DNA from: Eremophila alpestris peregrina
Taxonomy: Eukaryota > Chordata > Aves > Passeriformes > Alaudidae
Length of the DNA: 64,000 bases
Assembly: GCA_009792885.1 (NCBI GenBank)
Contig: WMCF01000111.1
Span: forward strand, 950,492 to 1,014,491
Reading direction: 5' to 3'
The position numbers and the translations under genes are program-made. Below the pieces are notes generated by a model. That model ran no database searches. It was not told the origin of the DNA and saw only the letters and a program-made list of their open reading frames with translations. Of the stretch, positions 38,235-51,307 are shown piece by piece (positions within the stretch are counted from its first letter, which is position 1; the number at the start of each line of letters is the position of its first letter).

Positions 38235-41200
38235 AAGGAAGCTGAGAGCTTAGAAAAGCTCCAGTTAAAAATTCTCTGCATGGTTAAGCTTTGGAGTGGG
38301 GACTAAAGGTTTAGTTTGGCTTGTTTCTTCCCCACCTAAATTTCAGGAGAGAGGAGTCTCATTCATGAAACAAAATAAACAAGTATGTCAGAAGCTGTTG
38401 TTCAAGTGTGGAGAGGGATTTTCCTTACAAACCATCCTGCCCTGTTTATTATTTTTGTCATTTCTCCATTTTTTGGAGCAAGGTGATGGGAAGTGCTTGA
38501 ACTCTGATTGTTTCAGCCAGATCTGCTGGAGGCTGTGCTGGGCTGTCACTGACTAATGAGAAGAGCTTTTTATCTGCACAAAGGCACGTTATCTGTTCCC
38601 TTTCCCACTGCACTCTTGCTCCTCGTTGTAAGTCTCTGTCCTCTCAGCATCTCTCCTTTATTTCCTCTCCCTGCAATTGTTATGCGCTCCTGCTTTTTGT
38701 CCTTCTGCCTCTATTTGTGTTCTTGTGTGAGTGGAGACAGAGAATGAGCAAATGGGTTGGGAATTGTGCTGGAAGCCAGGCTCCCTTGAGGATCAGAGCT
38801 CTTGCAGCTACACTTTGTGCTGCTGGGGTCAGAGCAGAGGTGCAGCTGCATTGCTCAATGCTGCAGATGAATGTAAGGGAACAGAATCTTGGCTATATAT
38901 ACCACCAGGTTTAGAGATAGAAATAGATCTGTGTATATATCTCAGTGCAGCCCTCTGCCAGCCAGGTCAGCCAGGGCTGGGCTCTCTGGGGCTCTGTGTG
39001 TTGGTAGGATTGGTAGGATTTCTGCTGTCTGAGCTGCTTTGTCCCTCCTCCCCTGTACCTGAGCTAATCCACAGCCAGCTCCTGCATCTCTAAATGCTCT
39101 TATGCTCTGTAGGCAGACTCAAGGGTAGAACCATTCATGTGTTCAGATTTCCACCTCCCAGTGAAGCAAATGTCTGTGAAATCAGATTTTTTTTTCTCTG
39201 TCTGTCTCAAGAGACTGTGTATCCTGCTGGAAGGAATTCCGTATTCCTCGCAGAAGCCTGTCTCTGTGCAGAGAGGTGTTTGTTTTGACGTGGTTCTCAA
39301 TCTTCAGATGCCAACCAAGGAAGTGCAGGCTGTGTTTGTTTCGGTTTTTAACTCATCTCAAACCAGTCTGTGTGTGGAGAGGCTGCCCTGTCCTCCTCCT
39401 CTGCTGCTCCTCTCAGAGGTCTGCTGGTTACCTTGTGCTGCTGTGAATGGCTTCAGAGGCAGGCACTTGTTTTGCTCCTGTGGGGTCAGTCAGTGTTCAG
39501 GCAGCTTCTGTTCCTGGTGGGATTCCCAGCCCTGCTGCCCAGGGAAAAGGGTGGAAACCTGCAGGCAGGGCTGAGCTGGGGGATCAGCTGGGTTTAAAGC
39601 ACGTGTGGAAGTGCCCCGTGGATCTGGACACAGGGACTGCAGTCTGGGGTGGTGACTGATGGGGGACAGTCAGAGATGTAAAGTGTATTTCCTTCACTAG
39701 TCCATAGAAATGCTTTAACCATCACATATTAAACATGGAGTATTAAAAAGTTAGTATTTTAACTTTACTGTTCGGAAAAATGTGCTAAATAATTACTATT
39801 TTACCTTTTGACTCCCCTCACCTTTCTGATTTTCTGCCTTGCTGGACATCTTTCACTAATGAACATCACTTTTTGCCTTCCAGTAGCAAACAGAGTGTTG
39901 GAAGTAGAGGCTTGTACAGCCAGCATTGCCAGTCTCCTCTTGCCAGCTGATTAATCCCACAGCTTTGCTATGAGTCAGGTAGAGAAAGGGTTTTCACTTC
40001 ATTCTGGATGAAATGTTTGCCATCTGTCCTTCATGTCTGCATTGCAGATGTCAGCTGGACTAACAGCTGGGGGCCTGCTCAAGACTGGCAATGTTTATAT
40101 TTCAGAAAAATCACCACTTTGCTCCAGCAAATGCTGCTTTTGCTTACGTAGATTTTAAATATTTTTACCTTGGAGTGGCTGCACAGAAATGAGCTGCACT
40201 GTCACTTGTGAGCAGCTTTGACCCTCAGAGAGCTCCTCTGTGTGATTCACCTGGAGGGTGGAGCTGTTGTGGAGTAAAACTGGGAGTTGTACTGTTTGTG
40301 ACAGACAATGCCACATTTTGGGCTCATAGGATGCTCCAAAAAGTGAAATGATGCTGTGTGAAGAGGCTGTTGGTGAGGGTGGTGTGGGGTTGGATTTCTG
40401 GGGGACTGTTGTGTAATGGAGAATTCTCCTGATGTGGATTTTGGCTCTGCTCATTCCACTTGCTCAAGTGAATGCTTGCTGGTATTTACTGAAGTAAATA
40501 CTTATTTTCTTTCCAGATAAACAAATGCTCACCCTGAACATTAACTGAGCTGGATAGAGACATTTCTGTATCGCTGTATTTAGGGAAAGCTAAAAGCTTA
40601 GAACAAGAGACATTCTGGCACATGCTCAAGGAAGAAGAAACACAGGCAACAGGATTCCTAAAATATATCCTTGAAGGAAGTCTGCTGCTAGTTTCAGGAT
40701 TAGGACTGCAATGACTGTGTGCAGTATTATTTTAACTTATATTTCCTTTCAGTGGAGTACTTAAAGCTACTTTTGGGGAATATTGGGTCAAATAGTCCTA
40801 AAATACCCTTAGCATCCTGTCCTTCATCCAGCTGAGCAGTCCTTGTTTGCCTGTTGGGTGTAGAAATTGCAAGGAAAAAATATTCCATCTATTCTTACAT
40901 CAACTTGGGCAGGTAACTTCTTCTTAGTCTTGTCATTTAAAATTGCTGTTGTGACAGCAGCTGAAGGAGTCTTGAGAAAAAGACATTAATTTTTATTTAC
41001 TTACTTGCTGTTGTGGTGTAGATTTGACAGCAAATGAAAAACTGTCATAAGTTTTTAATAAGGTTTTTTTCATGCAGGTGCCCTTTTTATGTTTGAAAGC
41101 CAGGCTCACCCTTTTATATTGAGTTCTGAGGGATATTTGTTTTATTTTTTAGTAAAGATTGAACCCATAGGTCCATATTCTGGCTGTAACAACTGATCAT

Positions 41201-43120
41201 CCAGGTTATTTTTAGCATCACCTGCATGACTGTCATCCACTGAAATTAATTTGCTTTTGTAGGTCTGGGTTATGGTATAGCTTTGAATTTATTTTGAATT
41301 ATGACAAGTTTGAGCACTCCTGTTAATAGTTAGTGTGCTTACTGAAAAGACTGTGACACATTTGAAAGTATCATAACTCATAATTAACCAATTAGAATAA
41401 TTGTCTACTTCAGACTTAGTTTTTTTGGGATTACAGAGGCCAACTGGAGTGGCAACCAACTTCATATAACAAAGAAACAGGCTCTGGAAGATAATTAAAT
41501 ATTGTCTGTTGGAAAAATGATGGCTCCCACATCAACCATGTTTACAGCAGCTAGAAACTGTCTCACAGTTTTCTTTAATCACTCCTGGGTGTTTTCAGCA
41601 CTGTAAAACATGAAACCTGATGGGTTTTTGTGGAAGAGTGGAAACTGAATAACAGTGATTTTAGCACTCACCAGATATTATCTGATAATTCTGTTACCAA
41701 ATGTTTGCAAGTGAGAGGAGGCTAATGGTGGTTATTAATGTGATTTATAAATGCATTGATTAGGGAGTTCTGATCTGCCTCTCTTTCTGAGCACGTATTT
41801 TAGCCCAGTGAGAATCTTTTGCAGAGACTCCCCAGCCTGTTTGCATTGATTGATAGTGATTACTCAAGACATTCTCCTGAGTGGAGCAGTAGAATTTATT
41901 TTGTATGTACTGGATAATGCTGCTAAATCCTGAGTAAGTACCTTACTGAATGATGCTTCATGAAGTGGATTGTGATTCAAGGAGCAAAAGCTGAATTTCT
42001 TTTGATTTTGTTCCCTTAATTAGGGTGGTGATTCATTTATTTATTTGTAAATTTTAGTACTGAAATCAGCTTATTGGTTAAAAAATACTAAGATAAAATA
42101 CCCGAGATACTAAATTAAAAATACAGAAATTGTTTTCTGGAGAAAACAATTTAAAACTTCTGGGATATTGTGTACAGTGGGGCTTGACTTGAATCTCACA
42201 CAATCCAGGATGATATTACTGGTTTGTCTTTACCTGTTAAGTGTTCTCATGGTGTATGGGACCTCTAATTTTTCACTTTAATTTTAAAATAAAGGGAAAT
42301 ATTTAAATCAGAATTATGTAAAAGGGACATTTTTTTTTTCATGAGATTTTTCTTTCTTCTTAGGTTTGGTGGACAAGTTAATTTGTATGTGGCTTTGCTT
42401 GTCACCAAACACTTCATCCCAATGAGGTGCACTGGATGTCCCTTACACCCTGACAGCTGGAGTTCTCTGTATCTGGAATTTCCAGAATGAAGTCAACTGT
42501 CAAGAAAATTGCATGAAAAACTGAAATGTTGAACAAAATGGCAGCAATTTGCTGTTGTCTTCATTTTGTGCTTTGCTTAAGCTTTTAAGCCTCAGGTGTT
42601 CTGGAGAATCTGTTTTGGCTTAAGATGAGTACTCCTCTTCTTGATGCAGAATTAAGAAATGCTGAGCACTGTGGGGGAAGTTTGATTCCAGAATCTGAAC
42701 AGAGCTGTTGGATTTGTTTGATTCCAGTTCCTTGCCTCTCCCACTCTGAGCAGTGCAGGAGGATGTGGGGGTCGTAATAACTTCATAAAACTCCTGCTCC
42801 TTCCTCACACTTTCCCTCTGCTCCAGTTTGGGGTCTCTCTGTGGGATGGAGTCCTTCAGGATGAAGCTGCCTCCATGGGATGTGGTTCCTGCAGGACACA
42901 TCCATCTGCTGTGCTGGTGGAGGTACAGCAGTGAAATAATTCAAAATAGAAACCTCTGAGCACCCCTTGGATGTGGCTGGTGCACCTGGGAGTAGAGGAG
43001 CACCAGCAAGGTTATGGAGAAGTATTTTATATGTGGATATATATATTTATTCTTTACATAAATGCTGTATGTGGATATTGCAGCAGTAATCTCCATGCTG
43101 TGTGATTTTGTCTGTTCCAG

Positions 43121-43227
43121 GGAGTATGACTTCTGCAACGTCACCTATCATTTTGAAATGGGACCCCAAAAGTTTGGAAATCAGGACTCTCACAGTGGAG
43201 AGACTACTGGAGCCACTTGTTACCCAG
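43121..43227 (+). other. Candidate protein-coding exon, gene unknown
   Basis: A pyrimidine-rich stretch ending 'tctgttccag' gives a good splice acceptor before 43121. The open frame carries 35 complete codons, beginning EYDFCNVTYHFEMGPQ and ending TTGATCYP. It then meets CAG|GCAAGT, which matches the rare GC-type donor consensus. With that donor the exon is 107 bases, entering in phase 2 and leaving in phase 1. An alternative GT donor four bases later would give 111 bases. The peptide contains a possible N-glycosylation site (NVT) and two cysteines, which would suit an extracellular domain. I cannot place it in a family, and no partner exon was found within the window. A chance frame with chance splice signals is quite possible. 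Confidence 0.22.
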
Positions 43228-44481
43228 GCAAGTATCTGCTTTGGTTTGTTTTTTCCTTAACCTGATGCTGTATTTACTCTTTTTATGTAATTATCTTAAT
43301 AGTATTTGATAATAAAAGCATAAGCAGTTTTTGTTCGTGGTCTCTGTTGGAAAGCTCTGTTCAAACGTGTTTAGAGACTTGTTCTAAATAATTTATACTC
43401 TCAAACTGTGAGCAGGAATACAGTATCAACAACTATTTACTCATGTCTGTCTTATAAAGCAATTTAGAAACTTAACAAACAGTCAGTCTGAGATAGGGAG
43501 CTGACTGAGACATGTTCCTGGTTTGTTATTTCACCCTGGAAGACAGGTTCAAAATAAAAACAAACCAAACCCAACCATCCAAAGTACAAAAACTGTTAAA
43601 ACCTGTTTCATTTTATGCTGCCATCACTAGGAGTGTATGTAGAGGCCTTGGTGCCTGTTTCTGAGTTGCTGTTAATAATGGAAAGCTGCTTGTTTAATTT
43701 CCCCAAAATGATGTCTCTGCATGGTTCCTCTGCTCTTCCAGTGAGTCACTTTCCAAAGAAATGAAATCTGGTTGTCTTTCTTTGTTTTTGGGAAAAAAAA
43801 ATCATGGTATTTCTCTACAAATGATTCTGGCCATGAAAGTGTCTCACTGTGTATGTGACTTCACTCGAGGCAGAGAGTTCTTTCATTCCACGTGGTGATA
43901 AAATGGTAATTAACTTCCATTCTAAACCCTGATCATTTTATTCTTTATATGAAAGACTCAAATCTTGAATTCACTGTGAAACCAGCTGAAAATGAGGTTG
44001 CCAGCTCTCTGGTACTGATGTTGGCCCAGCAAGTGAAGCTGCTGTGCACCAAACTCTGTTGTGAAACCCAAGTTAATGGTCCTCTGTGAGGGAATTTCCT
44101 TCTTTTTGCTTTATTTTCCACTGCTTTGCCCTGAGAAAACATCAGCCCAGAAGGGAAAATATCATTGTAGCTTCATAATTTCACCAGGTGCTGGGTTAAA
44201 TTTGGGCTCAGCTACACCTTTGTTTGATAGCACACTTGAGCAAATGTAAATCAAGAAATTACAAGCTGAGCTACAGGACATGGATTTCTTCAATGATAAA
44301 AACTCATGTTCCCAAGATTGTATTTTGATGAGGAACAATGTGTTTCTATTTTAGCAGCGTGTCAAGGAGACTAGGGAAAATAAAATGCTGTCAAGAGAGG
44401 GGAGAGAAATGTTGGGCTATTGTTTTATTCAACTTCTATGAATATTTCCATTCTGAAATAGGTTTCATAGGTTTCTAGATA

Positions 44482-44506
44482 ATATGAATAAATAAATAAA
44501 ATAAAA
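44482..44506 (+). repeat. Short TAAA-type microsatellite
   Basis: About six irregular AATA/TAAA units lie here. A similar patch lies at 44960-44984. Confidence 0.8.
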
Positions 44507-45166
44507 CCTCCTTTTTGAACACCTAATTTGATTTCTTGTGTTAGGGAAATAGGTAGTTTTGCTTATTTCCCTCTACTTTGATTCCAGTGGAGGATGTTTG
44601 ACTAAAATGTGTTTTATATGTTCCACACTAATGTAATCACAAAAGCTTCAAGTGATGAAAAATGTGTTACCTTCAGATTGTGTTTATCTGTTGCATTTCT
44701 AGCTGAGGTTATTCAGCTGCTCTTTCTGTTTTCCTCAGATAAGTTAAAGATCATCCCAGCTTTAGAGACTTTTTATGTATTTTTTTTTCTTCCCTCTGCC
44801 TGAAATTGCATTTGCAGTCTGGAGCAGTCTCTGGTTTACCTCTGTGGGGCTTTGAGCACAAGGTGCCATGTGCAAAGATTGGCATCTCCTTAAAAAGTTC
44901 CAGAGCAATTTCCTTCCTGAGACAGAGAGAGAACATCTAATTTGAAACTTTATCTTGGCAAATAAATGAATAAATAAATTTATAGGTACTTACTCCCATT
45001 CAGTTTGAGCTCTGAGGTCCTCTTGTGGATTCAAATGAGCTGCTGGATGAGGAGATCACAGAGATGGGAAGTTCTTCCATTAGTCATTGAAACAGGTGAT
45101 TGAAGTGAGAGATTGAATGGCCACAAAAAAAGTTCCTGAGCCACCTTTGAAGGCAGTTTTACTTCC

Positions 45167-45475
45167 ACAGAGTGATTCAGGTTGGAAAAGCCCTCCAAGA
45201 TCACTGAATCCAACCTGTGACCAGTCCCCAGCCCAGAGCGCTGAGTGCCACGTCCAGTCCTTCCTTGGACACCTCCAGGGATGGGGACTCCAAACCTCCC
45301 TGGGCAGTTCCAGTGCCTGACCACCCTTTCAGTGGGGAAATTCCTCCTGATGTCCAACCTGAATGTCCCCTGGCACAGCCTGAGGCCATTTCATCCTCTC
45401 ATTCTTTTTCTTCTGTCTGGGGGAAGAGGCCAATCCCCACCTTGCCACCACCTCCTGGCTGGGAGCTGTAGATGG
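45167..45475 (-). mobile_element. CR1 LINE 3' region, reverse orientation
   Basis: Left to right, the blocks are 'cacagagtgattcaggttgg', 'acacctccagggatggggac', 'ctgggcagttccagtgcctg', 'gggaaattcctcctgatgtc' and 'aggccaatccccaccttgcc'. They correspond in reverse to the 3' third of the 17500-18080 subfamily. The frame overlap (84-108 codons on both strands) comes from CR1 composition. Confidence 0.93.
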
Positions 45476-48400
45476 AGTTTGGAGCAGATGGAATCCTGAG
45501 TCCCCTACAGCCAAAATCTGCCTGATCCTGTGATTTCCATCACCACCAAGATAAATTCATGTTTTATTTTAGTATTCCCATTTGAATAGTCAGGAGTACT
45601 CTCTTGTTCTCTGAGCTGTGTATGATTTTGGACAATGCTGGAAAAACTGGAAATCACTGTACAGTTTTAGGGCTCCAAAAATGCTAATTTAGTCCTTTGT
45701 ATCTATGAACTTAAACTTCTGAACTCAGTGTATGTATAGACACATGACTGACAGATCTCCACATCCACTGGTTTCTACTGATACTTCAGAGAGTAATGCA
45801 GAAATGTGATGAGGGTTTGACAAAAAAACACCTCAGTGAGTCAGGGTGGGAGAATGGTGCATTAGAAATGAATTCTAGACAAGTTCATTAGTGTTCCAGA
45901 TGAGAAAATATGGATAACCTAGGAATTGATTTAGAAGAAATTACAGGACAAGGAGGTTGTCTGAGCTGCAGGCAAAAAAAAAAAAGAAAAAAAATCCAAA
46001 AATCCATTAACTGATGATGAGAAGGCATTAGAAATGACAGAACTGCATTTATTCTAGGAAGCCCTGAACTAGCAAACTAATTAAAACTTTGTGTGGCTGT
46101 CAGAGATGTGAGAGGAGTGGAACTGGCTGTGGTACCCTGTTCCCAGGGCTTGTTGTCATGGTGGAAGAGAAGCAGGCAGGACATGTCATTCATTAACTTG
46201 CCATTCCTGAGGTTTTCTAAGAAATATGTGCTGGAAAAAAAAATCATTAGCATTTCTGTTCTCCACAGCATTGAAATTACTCATTAAAATGTGTTTATTT
46301 TTCACAATTAGCTAAAAAGCATAAGGTAATTTTATTTATTGCTGGTTTTGTTTTCTGACTTTTTTTTTTTTAATTATAAATGTTACAATTTTTGCTTCCA
46401 TGACATTTTTGTAAGGAAATACATAACTGGAACATATTCTCAGGGCTTGCTGCCTGTTACTCTCACCTTTCTGCATAGTAACCAACTGGATTGCCATTTT
46501 ATTTCTTAGGCTGTGGGTGGTTTTCCTAAGAAAAAAGAATTGCACTTCTAGGAAGCTTTTAACTGCAACTACACAATATTTTATATATAGCTGAAAAATA
46601 AGACTTTTGGAGGTTGTCCATAAGGAGTCAGGGAATATTTTTTAATGTTTCTGGTGGTTTTGAGTGGTAATTAAATAAGAATATTAATGCAGTATATGTA
46701 CGTTAAGAAGAGAAAAGAAATAAGTGCCAAATATAAACCCCCAACACCCCTGCAATTGTTTTTTGGAAAAAACACCACCAAATAATCATGCATGTACACA
46801 TGGATGAAAAGATGAACGAGCTGTGTCAAGTTTTTGAAGGTGAGAAGATGAGATTTGCTCTGTTTCAATTTTCTGGTGTCACTCTGTGGTTCTTTTCATT
46901 AGTTCTGCCCAGGAATTTTAAATATTCAGCCCATGTGGCTGTTTTACAACTGTGCCTTTATTACCAGAGCCATGCAGCAGCTGGGCCTTTTAGGATCTGT
47001 ACATTTTTGGGCTGTTATTTGTTACAGCAGAGTTTTAACAACAGCACAAATAAATGGTGAGCGTTCCTGTTGCAGATTGTTCATGAGTGATTCTGTTTTC
47101 CTTCAGTGTGACACGTTTTTGTCCTTCTAGATTTGCTGGGAAGAGACAGATCTGAATTGCAGTGAGTGTTTTGTGGGTTTTTTCTAAGTAATTTAAGATG
47201 TTACAGCATCTTAAAGGAAGCAACAGTAAGGCAGACAGAACCAAATGATGAATGATTTTGCATTTTTTTAAATACAGCATCACTCAGTAGATTAACTGCC
47301 TATACCTATGAAAAAAATAAGTCATTGGGTAAAATCCCAAATAGTTTTATTTTGTGTAGTTCATGTAGAAAATCATAATAATGGTGGCTGATGTTGTTAT
47401 TCATTAACTTGGGACTAATCCAAATCCGTGTTTGGAAAATGGGCAAATGTCTATATTGGCATAAATATATAAATATAACTGTATTCCCAACCATTCCAGT
47501 TAATTAGGTGTTACTTACATTTGCTGAACCTTGGTTTTATTGCACTTGAACCCTGAATCTGGTGTGCTCTTTTCCATGGGAAATATATTATTTATTTATC
47601 CTGTCAGCTGCATTTGAACCACAGCTTTGCTTTTGTAGGTGAATGTCTTTGCATGTTTCAAACAAGTTTGGGATGAGGTGGGTAATGGAGCACTTTATGC
47701 CTGATACCTCTTGCACTTGTTTTAGTCATTGCACTGAATTCTCCAGCAATTTCTTCATTTGATAGCTGCATTCAGCTGAAGTTGCCTTCAAGACAGACCC
47801 AAGGGAACATGAATTATAAAGGTTTATTTTTGACCATTCAAGCCCAATTCAGTTGTATAATAAGGTCAATATTAGTGGGGTTTTTTTTATTTATTTTTTA
47901 CCCCAGCAGGACTGTTCTCCCAATAGTGAAACCACTTCTTCTTTAAGCTCTTTCTGTCAGAGCAGCCCCAAATCTGAGGTGTTTGTGGGAGTGTGGGAGG
48001 TTGCACTGTGCACCAGCCTTCCCTGGCATGGATTGGGTGATGGCTGTTCCACCTCAGGGAGACAAATTGTATCACGAAAAGAAAATGGAACCTTTCCCTC
48101 TGAAACTGAATTTTGAACATTTTTATGGAGTTATTATTTTGAATAGGAGGAGAATGCTCTTTCCTCAGCATCATGGAATCATACAAATATTTAAGTTGGA
48201 GAAATTTTGTCTTTTCCATTTTTTATTCTCTGTGCTTGAAAGCTGCAGGGTGTTTTTGATACGCAGTGTCCTGTAAGGTCTGGACCTTGTCAGTCTTGCT
48301 TTTCCCCCTCTCCTGCTGCACAAGGCAGTGTGGAATGGTGGTGAGGAAATCTGTCACTGGTGTGGTGTAGCTGGAAATGCAGCTCGTGCTGGGAGCAGCT

Positions 48401-48605
48401 GAGGTGTGCAGTGAGCTGTGACTGAGAAAGCTCATGGCTAAAATGAGCCTGCTCTGATTTGTAATTCTTTGGATTAAATGCTAGATTTTCCATGCATTGG
48501 AGAAATCTTTAATTTTCTTCATCATTAGGCAATTATTAGTGGCTCAGGGTTACCAGGAAGTGTTTTTGTCTTTATGTGGTGTGGACAAAACCATTTTCCT
48601 CACAG
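45476..48605. other. Noncoding sequence
   Basis: About 3.1 kb show no recognised gene or interspersed repeat. A-rich (45974-45997) and T-rich (46359-46371) runs are present. The largest frame is 110 codons (47887-48219, minus) without motifs. Confidence 0.5.
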
Positions 48606-48717
48606 GATGGTTTGGGTTGGAAGGGACCTGAAAGATCACCTTGTTCCAAGCCCCTGCCATGGGCAGGGACACCTTCCTCTATCCCAGGTTGTTCCAAGCC
48701 TGTGCAGCCTGGCTGGC
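48606..48717 (-). mobile_element. CR1 LINE fragment, reverse orientation
   Basis: The blocks are 'ggtttgggttggaagggacc', 'gcccctgccatgggcaggga' and 'cttcctctatcccaggttgt', ending at 'gtgcagcctggctgg'. It is about 110 bases of the 3' UTR. The octamer tail is missing. Confidence 0.9.
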
Positions 48718-50445
48718 TCTTTCCTGGGAGTGTAGGGGAGAATTAATGCAAGCATTTTCATTGCTGGAGCCCAGGAGTGTCCCTGATCCTGTCTCCATCC
48801 TGTATCCTGAAATAGTATCTTTGGAACTTGTCTAGACAGCTCTCTAACCCACTTCTATTCCTGCAGATGGTTTTCTGGCAGCTTTCATGGAAGACATTTC
48901 AGAAAATGTTCTTGCCTGGGATTTCTGAACTCTAATCAGGAAGATGAGACTGATTATTGAGGTGTTTTTCTTCTGCCTGTGTCCTTGAAGGTGCATAGGG
49001 AGGCCTGGTGAAACAGAGATGAGCGTTTTTCATGTCCCCACATCCTCAACTCAGCAGAATCTTAACATTCCTGTTGATTTAATTTGGGTCATCCCTGTAG
49101 AAGGGGAACATCCAAAGGTTTTGAGGGCAAATTGGCTTTGGTTGCATTTTTAGATGACTTTTTTGCATTTGCTTAAAAAGCAGCTCCGAGTTTTGGGGTT
49201 TTTTTCAGAATATCTTGTGAACTACTTGTCACTTCCAAAATTTCTCAGTGTCAACAAATACATCAGCAAATTACATTTGTCTTCTTTTATGTTAAAAATG
49301 CTAATTAAAGCAGGATAGGTATATCACCTTCTGTTTGCACAGTTAAAAGGCAGTGGCATTGACACAAAATAAGAAATAGATTTTCATTTTGGCTGATAAG
49401 CAAATTCTTGTTGATGCCATAAACTTTATTTTACTCCAAGTGTTCAACACAGTTTTTTTCCAGTGGTTGAATTAAAGACTTCAGAATTACTGCAGCAGAT
49501 TCAAGTGCTAATATAATAATTTATATAACTGGAATGTTTGTAAGTCTAGGATATTTTTGACATATAATTGTAGTGTTTGAGCAGGGGGGCAACTTGAAAA
49601 AAATGTTTTTCATATCACTAAATGTGAATCCAGTGTATTAAAATCAAGACTTTTAGTCACATACTGTATAAGCAGGATCTTGGTATGGTTTGTTAAGCAG
49701 CAACTTCAAAGTAGCTGTTCAAAAATCCAACTGAATGTGAACTCATCATAATGTGATAAAATGATCCTTAAGTGCATCAGTTGCTGGGTGTAAAGTAAAT
49801 TTTATTTATTATTGTTGTAACAAAGTGTTTGTTAATGAGATTATTGTTGGAAGGATTTCCCCCTCTCAAAAAAGCTGTTGACAAATTGGAATGAGATCAG
49901 AGAAGAATTATGTGAATTATTACGTTTTTGTCTTTTAATGGAAGCCTAAAGACTTTGAGATGCATTTCATCTGTACAAAGGCTTATCAATTAAACAGAAA
50001 TTGTCTTAAATTTGCTGCCAGTATAGATTTTGAGACTATTTCTGGTATCACAGTGTAAATAATACTTCATGATCCTAATCTAAATTAAACTCGAATATGG
50101 GAATCACATCCTGGAATAAAACATCCAAACACTAAACACCCTCAGCAAGGACTTTGGAGTAGGTCTTTGCAGAAGTAGTAACTTAGAGGTATTGTCATCC
50201 CAACCAGGGTATGTTTGTGTGTGAGCAAGAGGTTGTTTTGTAGTGAAGGTGTTTATTAATCCTACAAAATCCTCTGGCTTGAAAATGAAATGAAAAGTGA
50301 AAATAAACTATAAATAAAATGTAAATTACACACAAGCTGGAATACTACTCCTAGAAGGATGCGAAGATCAGTGCTACCTGCATTTTTGATGAAGAATTGG
50401 GTTTATTTTTGAAGTGTGGCACTCATGAAGCGTTTTAAACCCTGG
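48718..50445. other. Noncoding sequence
   Basis: AT-rich, with no gene or repeat recognised over about 1.7 kb and no frame above 65 codons. Confidence 0.55.
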
Positions 50446-50594
50446 GGTCAGTTTGGGTCCCTCACTCCAAGGCAGACATTGAGGGGCTGGAGAGAATCCA
50501 GGGAAGGGAACAGAGCTGGGGAAGGGTCTGGAGCTCCAGGAGGGGCTGAGGGAGCTGGGAAAGGGCTGAGCCTGGAGCAAAGGAGGCTCAGGAG
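50446..50594 (+). mobile_element. CR1 LINE, left part of a split copy
   Basis: It starts at 'gtcagtttgggtccctcact' and runs through 'acattgaggggctggagaga' and 'ggggaagggtctggagctcc' to 'aaaggaggctcaggag', where homology stops abruptly. The next CR1 base resumes after 51313. The corresponding continuous sequence is in the copy at 17500-18080. The last six bases (50589-50594, CAGGAG) are the left target-site duplicate of the inserted element. Confidence 0.95.
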
Positions 50595-51307
50595 TGTAGT
50601 AAGATAGGTAAAGAGTGTGGGGAAACAAAGAGCTGGTACCAAAGGTAATCTTGCCTCTGATGTATTGCAGCTGTGTTAATTATCCTAGAGTGGGAACAGC
50701 CTTGCTCTCCCAGCTCTGGGTGTGATAAAGAGTGAGCAGCTGGGAGGGGTTGGAGCTCAGTTGGAGTCTGCTGCTGTGCTATGAAGACCCAGGGACAGGA
50801 GGTGGTGCAAGGGACAGATAAGGTAAGACTTTGTACCAGGAACTGACAAGGACAGGGGCTGGGCCAGGGCCAGGCTGGAGTGAGCTGGTGCTGTGAGAAG
50901 GAAGAGAGAAGAAGGAGAACTGGCTGCTGGCATAAATGGACAGACCCTGAGAGCTGCCTGGAGCTGCCTTTGGGAAATAAGGTAGAGACTGTTAAGTAAC
51001 AAGGTGTTGGTGCCTGAAGCCTTCTGATAAGTATGAAAGACTGATAGATAATGAAGTCCTGATACTTGGAGCCCCTAGAAGCTTTTAAGGAAGAAGTTTG
51101 TGTATTTTGATCATCTTGACTATCACAGTGACCCACTGGGACGTAGTGGGGCGTTGGTGTAGCTGAGAGTGGCCGGTGAAAGCCACAGGGAGGTCTGGAC
51201 CTGATTTTCTCCTGGCAAGACACCTGGAATTAGGTGAGCCACCAATTAGCAAAATGGGAGACTGCCTGTAGTCTCTGCCTTGTATTGTGACCACCTCGAC
51301 AATGACA
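50595..51307. mobile_element. 713-bp insertion in CR1, probable solo LTR (ERV2/ERVK type)
   Basis: The element starts TGTAGT and ends ATGACA, so it has the TG...CA ends of a retroviral LTR with a 3-base perfect terminal inverted repeat. It is flanked by CAGGAG (50589-50594) and CGGGAG (51308-51313), a 6-bp duplication with one mismatch. Removing the element plus one duplicate restores the CR1 sequence without loss or gain. A 6-bp duplication is known for ERV2/ERVK-like retroviruses and the length fits an LTR. No gag, pol or env sequence is present, so this would be a solo LTR left after recombination. Orientation is uncertain. I did not recognise a specific LTR family, so an unusual DNA transposon remains possible. 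A 211-codon minus-strand frame (50588-51223), rich in Pro, Ser and Leu, crosses most of it and is probably chance. Confidence 0.72.

Larger units (their letters stand above)
34126..45166. other. Repeat-poor noncoding block, 11 kb
   Basis: No interspersed repeat is recognised. It contains short simple repeats (CT-rich at 35190-35203, TAAA-type at 44482-44506 and 44960-44984) and a short A/C-rich patch near 43552-43580. A GC-richer section at about 37.7-39.6 kb and the candidate exon at 43121 are listed separately. No gene is identified with confidence. Confidence 0.5.
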
